Shown: one piece after another, positions 38,306 to 47,715 of the stretch
How the letters are laid out: each line of letters begins with the position of its first letter
Position numbering within the stretch: the stretch's first letter is position 1
NCBI RefSeq assembly: GCF_003688725.1
Contig: NZ_REFP01000009.1
Location: forward strand, 124,001 to 188,000
Length of the DNA stretch: 64,000 nucleotides
Source: Thermoactinomyces vulgaris
GTDB lineage: Bacteria > Bacillota > Bacilli > Thermoactinomycetales > Thermoactinomycetaceae
Direction: 5' to 3'
The notes under the pieces: model-generated
Seen by the model: only the letters and a program-made list of their open reading frames with translations
Databases searched by the model: none
What the model was told of the DNA's origin: nothing
Position numbers and translations under genes: made by a program

Positions 38306-39329
38306 AACTGCCCAACAGGCTCACGGAGATGTTATACGTCGCATGAATGATCATACATACGGTGGTGTTATAACGGATCCGTGCCCAACCCAGTACCAAG
38401 GCAAGCAACAGAACAACAAGGGAATTGAAACTGAATCCGTAGTTAGCGTGGACCAATGTAAACAACAGACTGGTGTAGACGAAGCCGAACCGCGGGAGCA
38501 ATGCCCCCCGGAAAATCATTTCTTCTCCAAGAGCCGCTGCCAGTCCGATGGTTAAAATGCCGGGAATGGATGAGAGTAACGGTCCGAGCATTTTGTCCGT
38601 CAACTCATTGGCATGCACGTTCTCGGACCAATTCAGGGTCTCTGCCACCGATTGTGCGATGATCGGGGCCAAAAGCATGATCAGTCCGATACTAATGCCG
38701 GCTGCCGCCTGCTTGAGGGTGATTTTTTTCAATCCCAAGCGGTCCAAAGATTCCTTGAATGATCGTCTGGACAGCCATCCCACCCCGACCAGTCCCAAAA
38801 TGCCGAACAGGATGTCTTGCGACCAGATGGAGGAAAGCGTTCCGGCTTCATCTCCGGGAACCGTCTGTTCATTGATCGATTCCAACCCGAAGCTCTGAGT
38901 GACAAAAAACTGAATAAAAACCAGCATGGAAAGGGATAAGGCGACGGCATGGACCTTGCTCCCGGGGTGAATGCGGAGAAAACGGGCACAAAACCGGCGT
39001 ACGGGCGGCAACAAAACCGACATGGCGATCAAGGACGGGATCCATAGTGACATACCGACGTTTTTAACCATGTTCACTGAATACGGATCGACATCGAAAT
39101 TTTGTGTCCATGGCAAGAAAGCATGGCTGTAGAAAAAAAGCAAGAGACCGATGATGAAACTGGCAAGATAACCGATCCATACGATCAAGTAACACAGAAA
39201 ACCCAAAATGTTTCCCTTTATATCGGAATCGGAGTATGTATTTTCGGAATGGTTTATCAGCCAAAATAAAACAATCAAAGGACCGATAAGCAACAGATTA
39301 TTGATGATGTTAAAGATGACTTCGTTCAT
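38304..39329 (-). CDS. CPBP-family intramembrane metalloprotease
   Basis: A 341-residue membrane protein with about eight hydrophobic segments. The C-terminal Abi/CPBP domain has the catalytic EEMIFRG motif and histidines in LVHANYG and IIHATYN. Family knowledge: related to Rce1-type CAAX proteases; bacterial roles include bacteriocin immunity and regulated proteolysis. The N-terminal 180 residues are an extra membrane region not recognised. It interrupts the tdk-prfA order on the opposite strand. Confidence 0.86.
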   Translation of the reverse strand: MNEVIFNIINNLLLIGPLIVLFWLINHSENTYSDSDIKGNILGFLCYLIVWIGYLASFIIGLLLFFYSHAFLPWTQNFDVDPYSVNMVKNVGMSLWIPSLIAMSVLLPPVRRFCARFLRIHPGSKVHAVALSLSMLVFIQFFVTQSFGLESINEQTVPGDEAGTLSSIWSQDILFGILGLVGVGWLSRRSFKESLDRLGLKKITLKQAAAGISIGLIMLLAPIIAQSVAETLNWSENVHANELTDKMLGPLLSSIPGILTIGLAAALGEEMIFRGALLPRFGFVYTSLLFTLVHANYGFSFNSLVVLLLALVLGWARIRYNTTVCMIIHATYNISVSLLGS

Positions 39330-39526
39330 GATCGCTCTCCTTTTATATTTTTTAACCGGTCTTCTGCTTTTTTATCATACCATTCTTTCCAATCCATTTC
39401 CTTCGCTTTCTTTCAAGGCTTGTGGTAAAATCAATTGATGCCAATTCTTGATCAATCATCATACTTATATCTTATAGTTAGCCGATATGCATGGCAAAAT
39501 GATCCGATTTTACGGGAGTGAGCACA

Positions 39527-40606
39527 GTGTTAGATCGTCTTGAGGCGATACATCAACGTTATGAAGAGTTAAGCCGCCTGCTTTGTGACCCGGAAGTGAT
39601 CAATGATACCAAAAAGTTGCGTGAATACTCCAAGGAGCAGGCCGGGTTGGAAGAAAAAAATCAAGCCTATATTGAATATAAAGAGACGATTGAGCAATTG
39701 AATGATGCGAAATCGATGTTGGAAGATAAACTGGACGAAGAAATGCGTGAATTGGTGAAAGCCGAAATCGACGAACTGAGCCGCCGGAAAGAGGAGCTGG
39801 AGGAAAGGATCAAAGTCCTGTTGCTGCCCAAAGACCCGAATGACGAGAAAAGCGTGATCGTGGAAGTGCGCGGGGCGGCAGGAGGAGAAGAAGCTGCATT
39901 GTTTGCCGCGGATTTGTACCGCATGTATACGCGTTTTGCAGAAAGACAAGGATGGAAAGTGGAAGTCCTGGAGGCAAACACCACCGGGCTCGGCGGATTT
40001 AAAGAAGTGGTTTTCTCTGTGGATGGCAACGGGGCTTACAGCAAATTGAAGTATGAGAACGGGGCACACCGGGTACAACGGGTGCCGGAGACGGAGTCCG
40101 GCGGACGGATTCACACGTCAACGGCCACGGTTGCCGTTTTGCCGGAGGCCGAGGAAGTGGAAGTGGAGATTCATGATAAAGACATTCGCATCGACACTTT
40201 CTGCTCCAGCGGCCCCGGGGGGCAAAGCGTCAACACGACCCAGTCTGCCGTACGCGTTACCCATCTTCCGACGGGGATTGTTGTTTCCTGTCAGGATGAA
40301 AAATCACAAAACAGCAACAAAGAGAAAGCGATGAGGGTGCTTCGTGCCCGCTTGTTTGACTTGAAGCAGGAAGAAGAAATGGAAAAAATGGCAAACGCCC
40401 GAAGAATGGCCGTGGGATCCGGTGACCGAAGCGAACGGATCCGGACTTACAATTTTCCGCAAAGCCGGGTAACGGATCATCGCATCGGACTGACGTTGCA
40501 CAAATTGGATCTGATTCTGAACGGAGAACTGGAAGAGATTATCGATGCGCTCATTTTGCATGAGCAAACCGAGTTGTTGAAGGAGCAGGAAACAAAGACT
40601 TCCTGA
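39527..40606 (+). CDS. prfA: Peptide chain release factor 1
   Basis: A 359-residue release factor reading UAA and UAG. The GGQ motif is at residues 231-233 ([10 protein letters not shown]). The GTG at 39527 gives MLDRLEAI, matching the B. subtilis start, and is eight bases after GGGAG; the earlier GTG at 39518 overlaps that site. It is followed 17 bases later by prmC, which methylates the GGQ glutamine. Confidence 0.97.
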   Translation: MLDRLEAIHQRYEELSRLLCDPEVINDTKKLREYSKEQAGLEEKNQAYIEYKETIEQLNDAKSMLEDKLDEEMRELVKAEIDELSRRKEELEERIKVLLLPKDPNDEKSVIVEVRGAAGGEEAALFAADLYRMYTRFAERQGWKVEVLEANTTGLGGFKEVVFSVDGNGAYSKLKYENGAHRVQRVPETESGGRIHTSTATVAVLPEAEEVEVEIHDKDIRIDTFCSSGPGGQSVNTTQSAVRVTHLPTGIVVSCQDEKSQNSNKEKAMRVLRARLFDLKQEEEMEKMANARRMAVGSGDRSERIRTYNFPQSRVTDHRIGLTLHKLDLILNGELEEIIDALILHEQTELLKEQETKTS

Positions 40607-40623
40607 TTCAAAGGGTGAGTTTG

Positions 40624-41520
40624 ATGAAAAATAAAACGATCCGGGAAGCCTGGCAAAAGGCTTCTTCTTTTTTACAGCAAAGCGGAACCGACTCTCCGCA
40701 GTTTGAAGCGGAATACATGATGCGCCGGCTTCTCGGGGTGGAGCGGGCAGCGTTTTTTGCGAAAATGGCCGATCCTTGGCCAAAGCGTCTGGAACCCAAA
40801 TTCCGGGAATGGCTGAAACGACGTGGCGAGGGGGAACCGCTGCAATATATCGTGGGGGATCAGGAGTTTTTTGGGCGGGTTTTTGAGGTGAAGCCCGGGG
40901 TGTTGATTCCCAGACCGGAAACCGAATTGCTGGTGGAAGCTGTATTGCGGGAAGGGGAAAAGCTGTTTGCCGGCCGTCCGGTACATGTGGTCGATGTCGG
41001 GACGGGAAGCGGGGCGATTGCTGTCTCGTTGGCACTGGAACATCCCCACTGGCAGGTCACCGCGATTGACATTTCAGAACAAGCATTGTCGGTGGCAAGG
41101 CAAAATGCCCGGAAATTCGGGGTGAAAGAGCGGATCCGGTGGGTTTTGGGAAGTTATTTAAAGCCGCTTGAAAAGGAGCATCCCCCCATCGACATTTTGG
41201 TTTCCAATCCGCCGTATATACGTTCCGGGGAGATTGCAAGCCTTGACAAAACCGTTTCTTGTTATGAGCCCCGCCTTGCATTGGACGGGGGAGCGGACGG
41301 CCTTGAACCGTACCGTCGGATCACCCGGCAACTTTCCGGTTGGCCAAAAAGCCCGCGGCTGGTTGCTTTTGAAATTGGCGCCGACCAAGGCGAAGAGGTT
41401 TGCGGGCTGGTTCGCCAAATGCCGCGCATCACCCGCGTGGAAGTGAGAAAAGATCTGGCGGGAAGAGACCGGATGGTTTTGGGATGGTTTCAGGACGGAG
41501 AATCAATTCTGAAAAAATAA
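40624..41520 (+). CDS. prmC: Release factor glutamine methyltransferase
   Basis: A 298-residue N5-glutamine methyltransferase acting on release factors. Motifs: LIPRPETELLVE, the SAM site VVDVGTGSGAIAVSLA and the NPPY catalytic motif in LVSNPPYIRSGE. ATG 40624 is eight bases after AAGGG; GTG 40615 lies inside that site. Pairing with prfA is conserved across bacteria. Confidence 0.96.
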   Translation: MKNKTIREAWQKASSFLQQSGTDSPQFEAEYMMRRLLGVERAAFFAKMADPWPKRLEPKFREWLKRRGEGEPLQYIVGDQEFFGRVFEVKPGVLIPRPETELLVEAVLREGEKLFAGRPVHVVDVGTGSGAIAVSLALEHPHWQVTAIDISEQALSVARQNARKFGVKERIRWVLGSYLKPLEKEHPPIDILVSNPPYIRSGEIASLDKTVSCYEPRLALDGGADGLEPYRRITRQLSGWPKSPRLVAFEIGADQGEEVCGLVRQMPRITRVEVRKDLAGRDRMVLGWFQDGESILKK

Positions 41521-41529
41521 GATTAAGTT

Positions 41530-41572
41530 TTCTCCTCTCTGTCCATACTGTGGGTAGGGATAAAGAGGAGGA
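41530..41572 (+). other. Hairpin that could hide the spoIIR ribosome site
   Basis: TTCTCCTCT (41530-41538) is complementary to AGAGGAGGA (41564-41572) with one G-U pair; the second strand contains the AGGAGG used by spoIIR. Pairing would block translation. Confidence 0.5.
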
Positions 41573-41579
41573 ATGGGCA

Positions 41580-42248
41580 ATGCGTAAATGGACTTATTTC
41601 ATTCTTGGTATCATCGTGCTTTCCGGAGGAATCTTTTTTTACCAACGGGTTTGGGAGGATACGACCCAAACGCAAATGGCGTCATCTTCGAACCGGATCC
41701 CGGATCAGGCCATCCGCCTCAGAATTTTGGCCAACAGCGACCAGCCGGAAGATCAGTGGTTAAAACGAAAAGTCCGCGACGAAGTAATTCACGAAATGAA
41801 TACATGGGTGACTCAGCCCCGTACGATTGAAGAAGCGAGAAAACTGGTGAAAGAGCACTTGCCCCGTTTTGAGGAAATTGCGCGGAAAACGGTCAGAGAA
41901 CAGGGGTATGATTACGCGGTCCGGGTGGACTATGGAATGGTTCCGTTCCCGACCAAATTATACGGAGACAAGGTTTATCCCGCCGGAGATTATGAGGCGC
42001 TTCGCATCCAGATCGGAAGCGGCAAAGGGGAGAATTGGTGGTGCGTGTTGTTTCCTCCCCTGTGTTTTGTGGATATGAGCAACGGGGATGCCGTCAAGGC
42101 CAAATCGCCCGAATCGTTCTCCACTTCCATGACATCGGCGCAACCGGTTTATGCTTCGGAAGCGAAAGCACAAAAAGAAGAACAGGACAAGAAGCCCGAA
42201 GTACGGTTTTTTCTCTTGGACCAGGCAAAGAAGTGGATGAATGACTGA
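41580..42248 (+). CDS. spoIIR: Stage II sporulation protein R
   Basis: A 222-residue secreted signalling protein that, made in the forespore, activates SpoIIGA and so sigma-E in the mother cell. One N-terminal membrane/signal segment covers about residues 5-22. The conserved core LRILANSDQPEDQWLKRKVRD and YPAGDYEALRI with WWCVLFPPLCF are clear. The last 50 residues are a charged, weakly conserved tail. ATG 41580 has AGGAGG eight bases upstream. Position after prmC follows B. subtilis. Confidence 0.94.
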   Translation: MRKWTYFILGIIVLSGGIFFYQRVWEDTTQTQMASSSNRIPDQAIRLRILANSDQPEDQWLKRKVRDEVIHEMNTWVTQPRTIEEARKLVKEHLPRFEEIARKTVREQGYDYAVRVDYGMVPFPTKLYGDKVYPAGDYEALRIQIGSGKGENWWCVLFPPLCFVDMSNGDAVKAKSPESFSTSMTSAQPVYASEAKAQKEEQDKKPEVRFFLLDQAKKWMND

Positions 42249-42299
42249 CTCTTTGGTTCTATGAAACCTTTTTCTTTCATACCGCTAATATCAAAGAGT
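42248..42299. repeat. Nested inverted repeats after spoIIR
   Basis: ACTCTTTG (42248-42255) pairs with CAAAGAGT (42292-42299), and inside it TATGAAA with TTTCATA. There is no T run after it. It may be an mRNA stability element. Confidence 0.45.
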
Positions 42300-42321
42300 T
42301 TCAGCGGAATGGGGGAAAGGT

Positions 42322-42795
42322 ATGTTTATCATCCGTCAAGCGGAGAAAAAAGATTTGTTTCAGATTCGCAAATTGCTCAAAGAAGTCGGATTAAATGACC
42401 GGGGGATCGAGGAGCACCTGGATCACTTTTTTATCGCCGAACTTCCCGGCGGAGGGGAAGGGGATGTTTCCCAAATGGTGGGCATCGTTGGCATGGAAGT
42501 GTATCCTCCGTACGGGTTGATCCGGTCTTTTGTTTTGGAGCGGGCTCCCTGGAACAGCAAAGTGGGAGTCCATATGATTCAAGTCATTCTTTCTTATGCC
42601 GAACAGATGGGGTTGTCCCGGATTTATTTGCTGGCCGGTCAATCCACGCATTTTTTCACCCGGCTCGGTTTTGTCAAGACCGGCGAAGAACATTTGCCGG
42701 AAGAGTTGCATCAATCCGCCCATTTGAAACAGTCGATCCACCGGGGGCAGCCGATGGTATACACCTGTGAGAATCCGACCTCGTTGCCGCATTGA
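42322..42795 (+). CDS. GNAT-like acetyltransferase
   Basis: A 157-residue protein of the GNAT fold (MFIIRQAEKKDLFQIRKLLKEV start; VGVHMIQVILSYAEQMGLSRIYLLAGQSTHFFTRLGFVKT is cut here to its features: a helix, a strand and the LGF turn). It resembles the YwlB/ArgA-like group in this position in Bacillus. The acetyl-CoA loop is degenerate (no R/Q-x-x-G-x-G/A). Substrate unknown. ATG 42322 follows a GGGGGAAAGG site. Confidence 0.75.
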   Translation: MFIIRQAEKKDLFQIRKLLKEVGLNDRGIEEHLDHFFIAELPGGGEGDVSQMVGIVGMEVYPPYGLIRSFVLERAPWNSKVGVHMIQVILSYAEQMGLSRIYLLAGQSTHFFTRLGFVKTGEEHLPEELHQSAHLKQSIHRGQPMVYTCENPTSLPH

Positions 42796-42843
42796 GAAAA
42801 TGTGTTATCATAAGTGGATAAAACGTGGAAAAGAAGGGAGCCA

Positions 42844-43911
42844 ATGTTGAAAAAGACAGAACGGTTTCAACTGGATTGCGGGATGGAGGAAAAACAGCTC
42901 ATTCATTCGGAAGCCATCAAACGGGCGGCGGCTTATTTGCGCCAGGGGAAACTGGTCGCTTTTCCCACGGAAACCGTCTATGGTTTGGGAGCGATTGCCA
43001 CATCCCGCGACAGTGTTGCACAGATTTATGAAGCCAAAGGAAGGCCTTCGGACAATCCGTTAATTATTCATATCGGAAAAAAAGAGCAGCTGGCCAAATG
43101 GGTCCGCCGGTTTCCGGAGAATGCGCAAAAGCTGGCGGAAAAATTTTGGCCAGGCCCTCTGACGATGGTATTGCCCCACCGTGATAACCTGGCGGAAAAC
43201 GTGACGGCAGGACTTTCGACGGTGGCGGTCCGGATGCCGGATCATCCGGTTGCGCTGGCCTTGTTAAACGAGGTGGACATTCCGGTGGCGGCTCCCAGTG
43301 CCAATCGTTCCGGGAAGCCCAGTCCCACGACGGCCGAGCATGTTTTAAATGATCTGGACGGAAGAATTGACGGAATCTTGGATGGAGGTCCGACCGGCAT
43401 CGGGGTGGAATCCACCGTGGTCGACGTCAGCGGGGAAATCCCCGTGTTGCTCCGGCCGGGAGGAATCACTTTGGAACAGTTGCAAGAAACACTGGGGGAA
43501 GTTCGCGTGGACCCCGGATTGATGGACGCAAGCCAAACGCCCCGTTCACCCGGCATGAAATACCGGCATTACGCCCCGCAGGGAGAAATGTGGCTGGTCA
43601 AAGGGAATCCGGAAGCGGTGATTTTGTACATACAACAACAAGTCCAAGAGGCCGTCAAAAACGGAAAACGGGTCGGGGTTCTCACCACGGAAGAGAACCA
43701 AGGAAAGTATGATCGGGCGGATTGTGTGATTGCAGCCGGATCCCGCCGCCATCCGGCCAGCGTTGCCCGCCATTTGTATGGTGCATTGCGCCGTTTTGAC
43801 GAACAAAAGGTGGATGTGATTTTTGCGGAAGCTTTTCCGGAACAAGGGTTGTATGCTTCCGTGATGAATCGCATGAAAAAAGCGGCCTCCGGCAACATGG
43901 TGGAAGTGTGA
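42844..43911 (+). CDS. ywlC: Threonylcarbamoyl-AMP synthase (Sua5/YwlC type)
   Basis: A 355-residue enzyme making threonylcarbamoyl-AMP for the t6A37 modification of tRNA. The YrdC domain (about 25-215) has VAFPTETVYGLG and KGRPSDNPLI, with SANRSGKPSPT; the C-terminal Sua5 domain follows after the linker SPGMKYRHYAPQ. The ATG at 42844 is rather close (3 bases) to GGGAG; no better start was found. The position matches B. subtilis ywlC. Confidence 0.94.
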   Translation: MLKKTERFQLDCGMEEKQLIHSEAIKRAAAYLRQGKLVAFPTETVYGLGAIATSRDSVAQIYEAKGRPSDNPLIIHIGKKEQLAKWVRRFPENAQKLAEKFWPGPLTMVLPHRDNLAENVTAGLSTVAVRMPDHPVALALLNEVDIPVAAPSANRSGKPSPTTAEHVLNDLDGRIDGILDGGPTGIGVESTVVDVSGEIPVLLRPGGITLEQLQETLGEVRVDPGLMDASQTPRSPGMKYRHYAPQGEMWLVKGNPEAVILYIQQQVQEAVKNGKRVGVLTTEENQGKYDRADCVIAAGSRRHPASVARHLYGALRRFDEQKVDVIFAEAFPEQGLYASVMNRMKKAASGNMVEV

Positions 43912-43930
43912 GCCAATAGGCCCTGAAACC

Positions 43931-43965
43931 AAAAAACAGCTGCAATCTTCTGCAGCTGTTTTTTT
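43931..43965. terminator. Bidirectional terminator between ywlC and the metallophosphoesterase gene
   Basis: A 14-bp stem with A and T ends (43931-43944 with 43951-43964) around a 6-base loop; works for both convergent genes. Confidence 0.94.
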
Positions 43966-43969
43966 CAGT

Positions 43970-45118
43970 TTATGTAAAATTCATCGTGATTTCCACGACT
44001 TCCGGCCGGTTTCCGATCCGAAGAGGCGGTCCCCATGTGCCGAACCCGCAGGAGACGACGGAATAAAAACCGCCTTTTTGCAAAAGTCCCCAGTCATTCT
44101 CGTAGATCATGGCGGTGATCCAGTTTCCGGGGAAAATTTGTCCGTGGTGGGTATGCCCGGAAAGCATCAGGTCAATGCCGTTTTTTTGTGCCTGTTCCAG
44201 CTCGATCGGTTGGTGATCCAGAAGAATCAAGGGTTGGGAAGAATCGGTTCCTTTCATCAAAGATGCCAGATCTTTGCGTCCCGGTTCCCGGATCAAATGA
44301 GGGTCATCCCGGCCGATCAGGGTGAAACGGTTTGGGAATACAACCTTCTCGTCTTTTAAAACCTTTATGCCGGCTTGTTGCAACGCCTGCATCAGTTCGC
44401 TTCCCCGTTCGGCAAGATCGCGGTCATGGTTTCCGGGAACGGCATAGACGCCATACGGTGCCTTGATATTTCCCAACGCGGTGGCCAATTTCCGGTCTTC
44501 CCCCGGCGGAAGAGGACCGTTGGTGATGTCACCGGCCAACAAAACCAAATCCGGTTTGATTTGATGAATCATCTGTTGCAAGGTTTTCAGTCTGTCCGTA
44601 TCGATGACGGGACCGTAATGGATGTCGGATACCATGGCAATCCGGAGTTGTTTCATTTCGCCGGCATCTTTGTTGACGTGGACGTTGTATTTTTTGACCA
44701 CCGGATGTTGTGCATTCCAACTGCCGTAAGCCACGGGAACCGTTGCGAGGAGAAAAACTGCCGCAGCCAGGGAATAAGGAGTGAAATGATGATTTTTAAA
44801 GGCGGGAGGAATGAATTTGGCCAGGCGGTCGATGAAGCGGACCACATCGAGCATCAGGATCAGAAAGAACAAATATAAAACGATGATCATGGAGTGTCCT
44901 CCCCAGATGCCCAACCAGGAACCGATGCGCTCAGGCAAAAGGTTTTTTCCCAGTTCGGACAGCGGGAAAGGGACGATCAGTGCCAACAGCGCCGCGATAA
45001 AAAGGACTTTGCTTACGGGGGAATCCTTACGGATCAAATATTTCCAACCTTTGCGGCCGATGTAATAACCCATCAGGCCATACAGTGTCAAAAAAATCAA
45101 AATAACCAGACCCCACAT
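43970..45118 (-). CDS. Membrane-bound calcineurin-like metallophosphoesterase
   Basis: A 382-residue protein. About four membrane segments fill the first 150 residues. The phosphoesterase domain (about 158-380) has the metal motifs SDIHYG, LAGDITNG, PGNHD and SGHTHHGQ. Related proteins (YkuE/YaeI type) act on lipid or nucleotide phosphates at the membrane; the substrate here is unknown. The ATG at 45118 has an AGGAGA-type site upstream; longer in-frame extension has no support. Confidence 0.88.
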   Translation of the reverse strand: MWGLVILIFLTLYGLMGYYIGRKGWKYLIRKDSPVSKVLFIAALLALIVPFPLSELGKNLLPERIGSWLGIWGGHSMIIVLYLFFLILMLDVVRFIDRLAKFIPPAFKNHHFTPYSLAAAVFLLATVPVAYGSWNAQHPVVKKYNVHVNKDAGEMKQLRIAMVSDIHYGPVIDTDRLKTLQQMIHQIKPDLVLLAGDITNGPLPPGEDRKLATALGNIKAPYGVYAVPGNHDRDLAERGSELMQALQQAGIKVLKDEKVVFPNRFTLIGRDDPHLIREPGRKDLASLMKGTDSSQPLILLDHQPIELEQAQKNGIDLMLSGHTHHGQIFPGNWITAMIYENDWGLLQKGGFYSVVSCGFGTWGPPLRIGNRPEVVEITMNFT

Positions 45119-45257
45119 ATGGCTCTCTCCTCTTAATTGATTGAAATGGTCTGTAGATGATTTTACTACAGATTCCGGTGGCCATGGCAAGCTTGGTTCT
45201 TTTTTTCGGGATCCGGCATATGATGGAATGTGACAAGCAGGCTCAGGGGGGGAACCA

Positions 45258-45818
45258 ATGGAGCTTACACTCATTCAATGGGGTCAAGTGATGACTTTAT
45301 CCATGATTGCGGTAGCACTCGGCATGGATGCTTTTTCCATGGGAATCGGGCTGGGATTGAAGCGGATTTCCGGTTCGCAAATGACGTTGATCAGCCTGTC
45401 CGTCGGCCTTTTTCATATCATCATGCCTCTTTTGGGAATGGGAATCGGGCACTTTTTAAGTGCTTTGTTGAAAGATATTGCCGTCATGCTGGGAGGCATC
45501 ATGCTTTGCTTGTTGGGGTTGAATATGCTGTACCAGGTCGTCAAAGGGGATGATTCGGAGGAACTTCAAGTTCAATCGTTCTGGCAAACATTGATGCTTT
45601 CACTGAGTGTAAGCATGGATTCCCTTTCGGCCGGATTGAGTCTCGGCTTTTTTTCGACAGACATGGTGCTCGCGGTTTTGTTGTTTGGTTTCGCCGGACT
45701 GACCATGGCGGGAACGGGACTGATGCTCGGACGAATTTTCGGGGGATGGATTGGCCGCTACGGGGAAGTGATCGGAGGGTTTATTTTGCTTTTTTTGGGA
45801 GGAAAATTTCTGTTTTGA
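45258..45818 (+). CDS. mntP: Manganese efflux pump MntP
   Basis: A 186-residue six-span membrane protein. The paired signatures GMDAFSMGIGLG and SMDSLSAGLSLGF identify MntP (B. subtilis ywlD). It exports Mn2+. The ATG at 45258 follows AGGGGGG. No manganese riboswitch (yybP-ykoY) was recognised upstream. Confidence 0.93.
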   Translation: MELTLIQWGQVMTLSMIAVALGMDAFSMGIGLGLKRISGSQMTLISLSVGLFHIIMPLLGMGIGHFLSALLKDIAVMLGGIMLCLLGLNMLYQVVKGDDSEELQVQSFWQTLMLSLSVSMDSLSAGLSLGFFSTDMVLAVLLFGFAGLTMAGTGLMLGRIFGGWIGRYGEVIGGFILLFLGGKFLF

Positions 45819-45955
45819 CCGCTGGCGGCAGGAACAGAGAAGATGTGGAAGCCGCCGGGGATTTAGTGGTATGTTTTTAAAAGAAAGGGGGAAAGGGTAT
45901 ATCATCCATCTGTTCAACGGATACTGAAGAACAGGTGAAAATTGAGGTGAACATC

Positions 45956-46600
45956 ATGAAAAGGGTGTTGTTTGTTTGCACGGGGAATACCTGCCGGAGT
46001 CCCATGGCAGAAGGATTGTTCCGTGAAACGGCCAGGAAAAGGAACATCCCGGTCGAGGTGAAGTCCGCCGGAATTGCTGCCATCGACGGGGTGAGGCCGT
46101 CCATGCAGGCGGTGGAGGTATTAAAAGAAAAAGGCATCAACTGCAATCATCGTTCCCGTTTATTGAATCAGCAACTCGTCGAATGGTCTGATTTGATTTT
46201 GGCGATGACGGAAGCGCATAAACAATTCATCGCACAAAACTTCTTGCAAAGCAGAGAAAAAATATACACTTTGAAAGAGTATGCTTTGTGGGGAGAAGAA
46301 TCTGAGCAAATCCATAAAAAGCTGGATCAATTGTATCTGGAAGCGGAAAGCATCCGGGCAAAAATTCAGGCCCAGTTTTCCGTCAAAGCGGACGAGCCTT
46401 GGCCGGACGAAGCAAAGGCCGCCCTGGAAAAAGCCCTGAAGCCGCTGAGGGAACAGGAACAACAATATCTGGAAGAGATGAATGGGACAATGGATATTGA
46501 AGATCCGGTCGGCGGCAGCGTGGAGCGGTACCGGGAATGCGCCGCGGAATTGAAAAAATACATTAACCGGATTTTAGACCGGTGGGAGCAAGAATCATGA
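45956..46600 (+). CDS. ywlE: YwlE-type protein arginine/tyrosine phosphatase with a large insertion
   Basis: Low-molecular-weight phosphatase. The P-loop CTGNTCRS holds nucleophile C8 and R14; the general acid D183 is in EDPVGGS. B. subtilis YwlE is about 150 residues, this one 214. The extra ~60 residues (about 112-178) lie between the TLKEYA segment and the DP motif and look helical and charged (QIHKKLDQLYLEAESIRAKI; ALEKALKPLREQEQQYLEEM). ATG 45956 has GAGGTGA upstream. Family role: reverses McsB arginine phosphorylation or acts on phosphotyrosine. Confidence 0.9.
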   Translation: MKRVLFVCTGNTCRSPMAEGLFRETARKRNIPVEVKSAGIAAIDGVRPSMQAVEVLKEKGINCNHRSRLLNQQLVEWSDLILAMTEAHKQFIAQNFLQSREKIYTLKEYALWGEESEQIHKKLDQLYLEAESIRAKIQAQFSVKADEPWPDEAKAALEKALKPLREQEQQYLEEMNGTMDIEDPVGGSVERYRECAAELKKYINRILDRWEQES

Positions 46601-46659
46601 CCCGGCGGGAAGGATTGATGATGTTATACTAAGATGGATCCAAGGAGGGAGATGAAGGG

Positions 46660-47103
46660 ATGAAGCTGATCATCGGATCCGATCACGGTGGCAGAAATTT
46701 GAAAGAAGAGATTAAAGGACTGCTTGAGGAAATGAACATTGCTTATGAGGACGCAGGTTGTGATTGCGACACATCGGTGGATTATCCCGATTATGCCAAA
46801 CCGGTGGCCAAACGCGTCGCCGAAGGGGAATTTGACCGGGGAATTTTAATTTGCGGAACCGGCATCGGGATGTCGATTGCCGCCAATAAAATCAAGGGAA
46901 TCCGTTGTGCGGTCGTCAGCGATGAATACTCGGCGCGGATGAGCCGTGAACACAACAATGCCAATGTCCTGGCATTGGGCGAACGGGTCGTGGGGCCCGA
47001 CCTGGCCAAATCCATTGTCCGCACCTGGCTGAAGGCCGAGTTTCAGGGAGACCGTCATCAGCGCCGTTTGGATAAGATCGAGCAATTGGAAAATGAAGGA
47101 TGA
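46660..47103 (+). CDS. rpiB: Ribose-5-phosphate isomerase B
   Basis: A 147-residue isomerase of the pentose phosphate pathway. The start KLIIGSDHGGRNLKE and the anion-hole region LICGTGIGMSIAANK with REHNNANVLALG are typical. The ATG at 46660 follows AAGGAGG at a somewhat long 11 bases. It overlaps or abuts the ywlG start. Confidence 0.96.
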   Translation: MKLIIGSDHGGRNLKEEIKGLLEEMNIAYEDAGCDCDTSVDYPDYAKPVAKRVAEGEFDRGILICGTGIGMSIAANKIKGIRCAVVSDEYSARMSREHNNANVLALGERVVGPDLAKSIVRTWLKAEFQGDRHQRRLDKIEQLENEG

Positions 47104-47108
47104 TCATG

Positions 47109-47645
47109 ATGAAAGAGGAAGTGAAAAGGGCCTTACGTGATTTATTGGCGGCGATGCCCTTGGATGCCGGACATGTTTTGGTTGTAGGTACGAGCACCAG
47201 CGAAGTGGCCGGGAAACGGATCGGTTCCGGCGGCAGTGAGGAAATTGCGCGCGAATTGTATGAAGGAATTTCGGAAATTCAAAAGCAAGCTGGCTTTCAT
47301 CTGGCATTTCAATGCTGTGAACATTTGAACCGGGCATTGGTGGTTGAACGAAAAACCGCCGAACGTTTTGGTTGGCCGGAAGTGACGGTGGTTCCCGTGA
47401 ACAATGCCGGCGGAGCCATGGCCGCATATGCGTACAGACACATGAAGCAACCGGTGGTGGTCGAACAGATTCAGGCCGATGCGGGCATTGATATCGGGGA
47501 TACACTGATCGGCATGCATTTAAAGCCCGTGGCCGTTCCCGTACGCTCTCAGCAAAAGACGATCGGACAAGCACATGTCACGTTGGCCAAGACCCGCCCC
47601 AAACTAATCGGGGGAGAGCGGGCCGTTTATGCGTTGGAAAAGTAA
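47109..47645 (+). CDS. ywlG: YwlG family protein, function unknown
   Basis: A 178-residue conserved Firmicute protein of the UPF0340 type. It contains VLVVGTSTSEVAGKRIGSGGS, ECC-like FQCCEHLNRALVVE and VPVNNAGGAMAAYAY. No catalytic role is established that I know. Three ATGs (47100, 47106, 47109) are in frame; 47109 is eight bases after AAGGA. It sits between rpiB and glyA, as in B. subtilis, hinting at a metabolic link. Confidence 0.9.
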   Translation: MKEEVKRALRDLLAAMPLDAGHVLVVGTSTSEVAGKRIGSGGSEEIARELYEGISEIQKQAGFHLAFQCCEHLNRALVVERKTAERFGWPEVTVVPVNNAGGAMAAYAYRHMKQPVVVEQIQADAGIDIGDTLIGMHLKPVAVPVRSQQKTIGQAHVTLAKTRPKLIGGERAVYALEK

Positions 47646-47715
47646 TCCGAGTCCAAAAAAGAGAACTTGTTTGATAAAATAGAGAAAATTACCGAACAGG
47701 ACAAGGAGGCAAATC

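Noticed and set aside
45119-45257. Manganese (yybP-ykoY) riboswitch upstream of mntP
   Set aside because: The gap is short and none of the conserved loop motifs were recognised.
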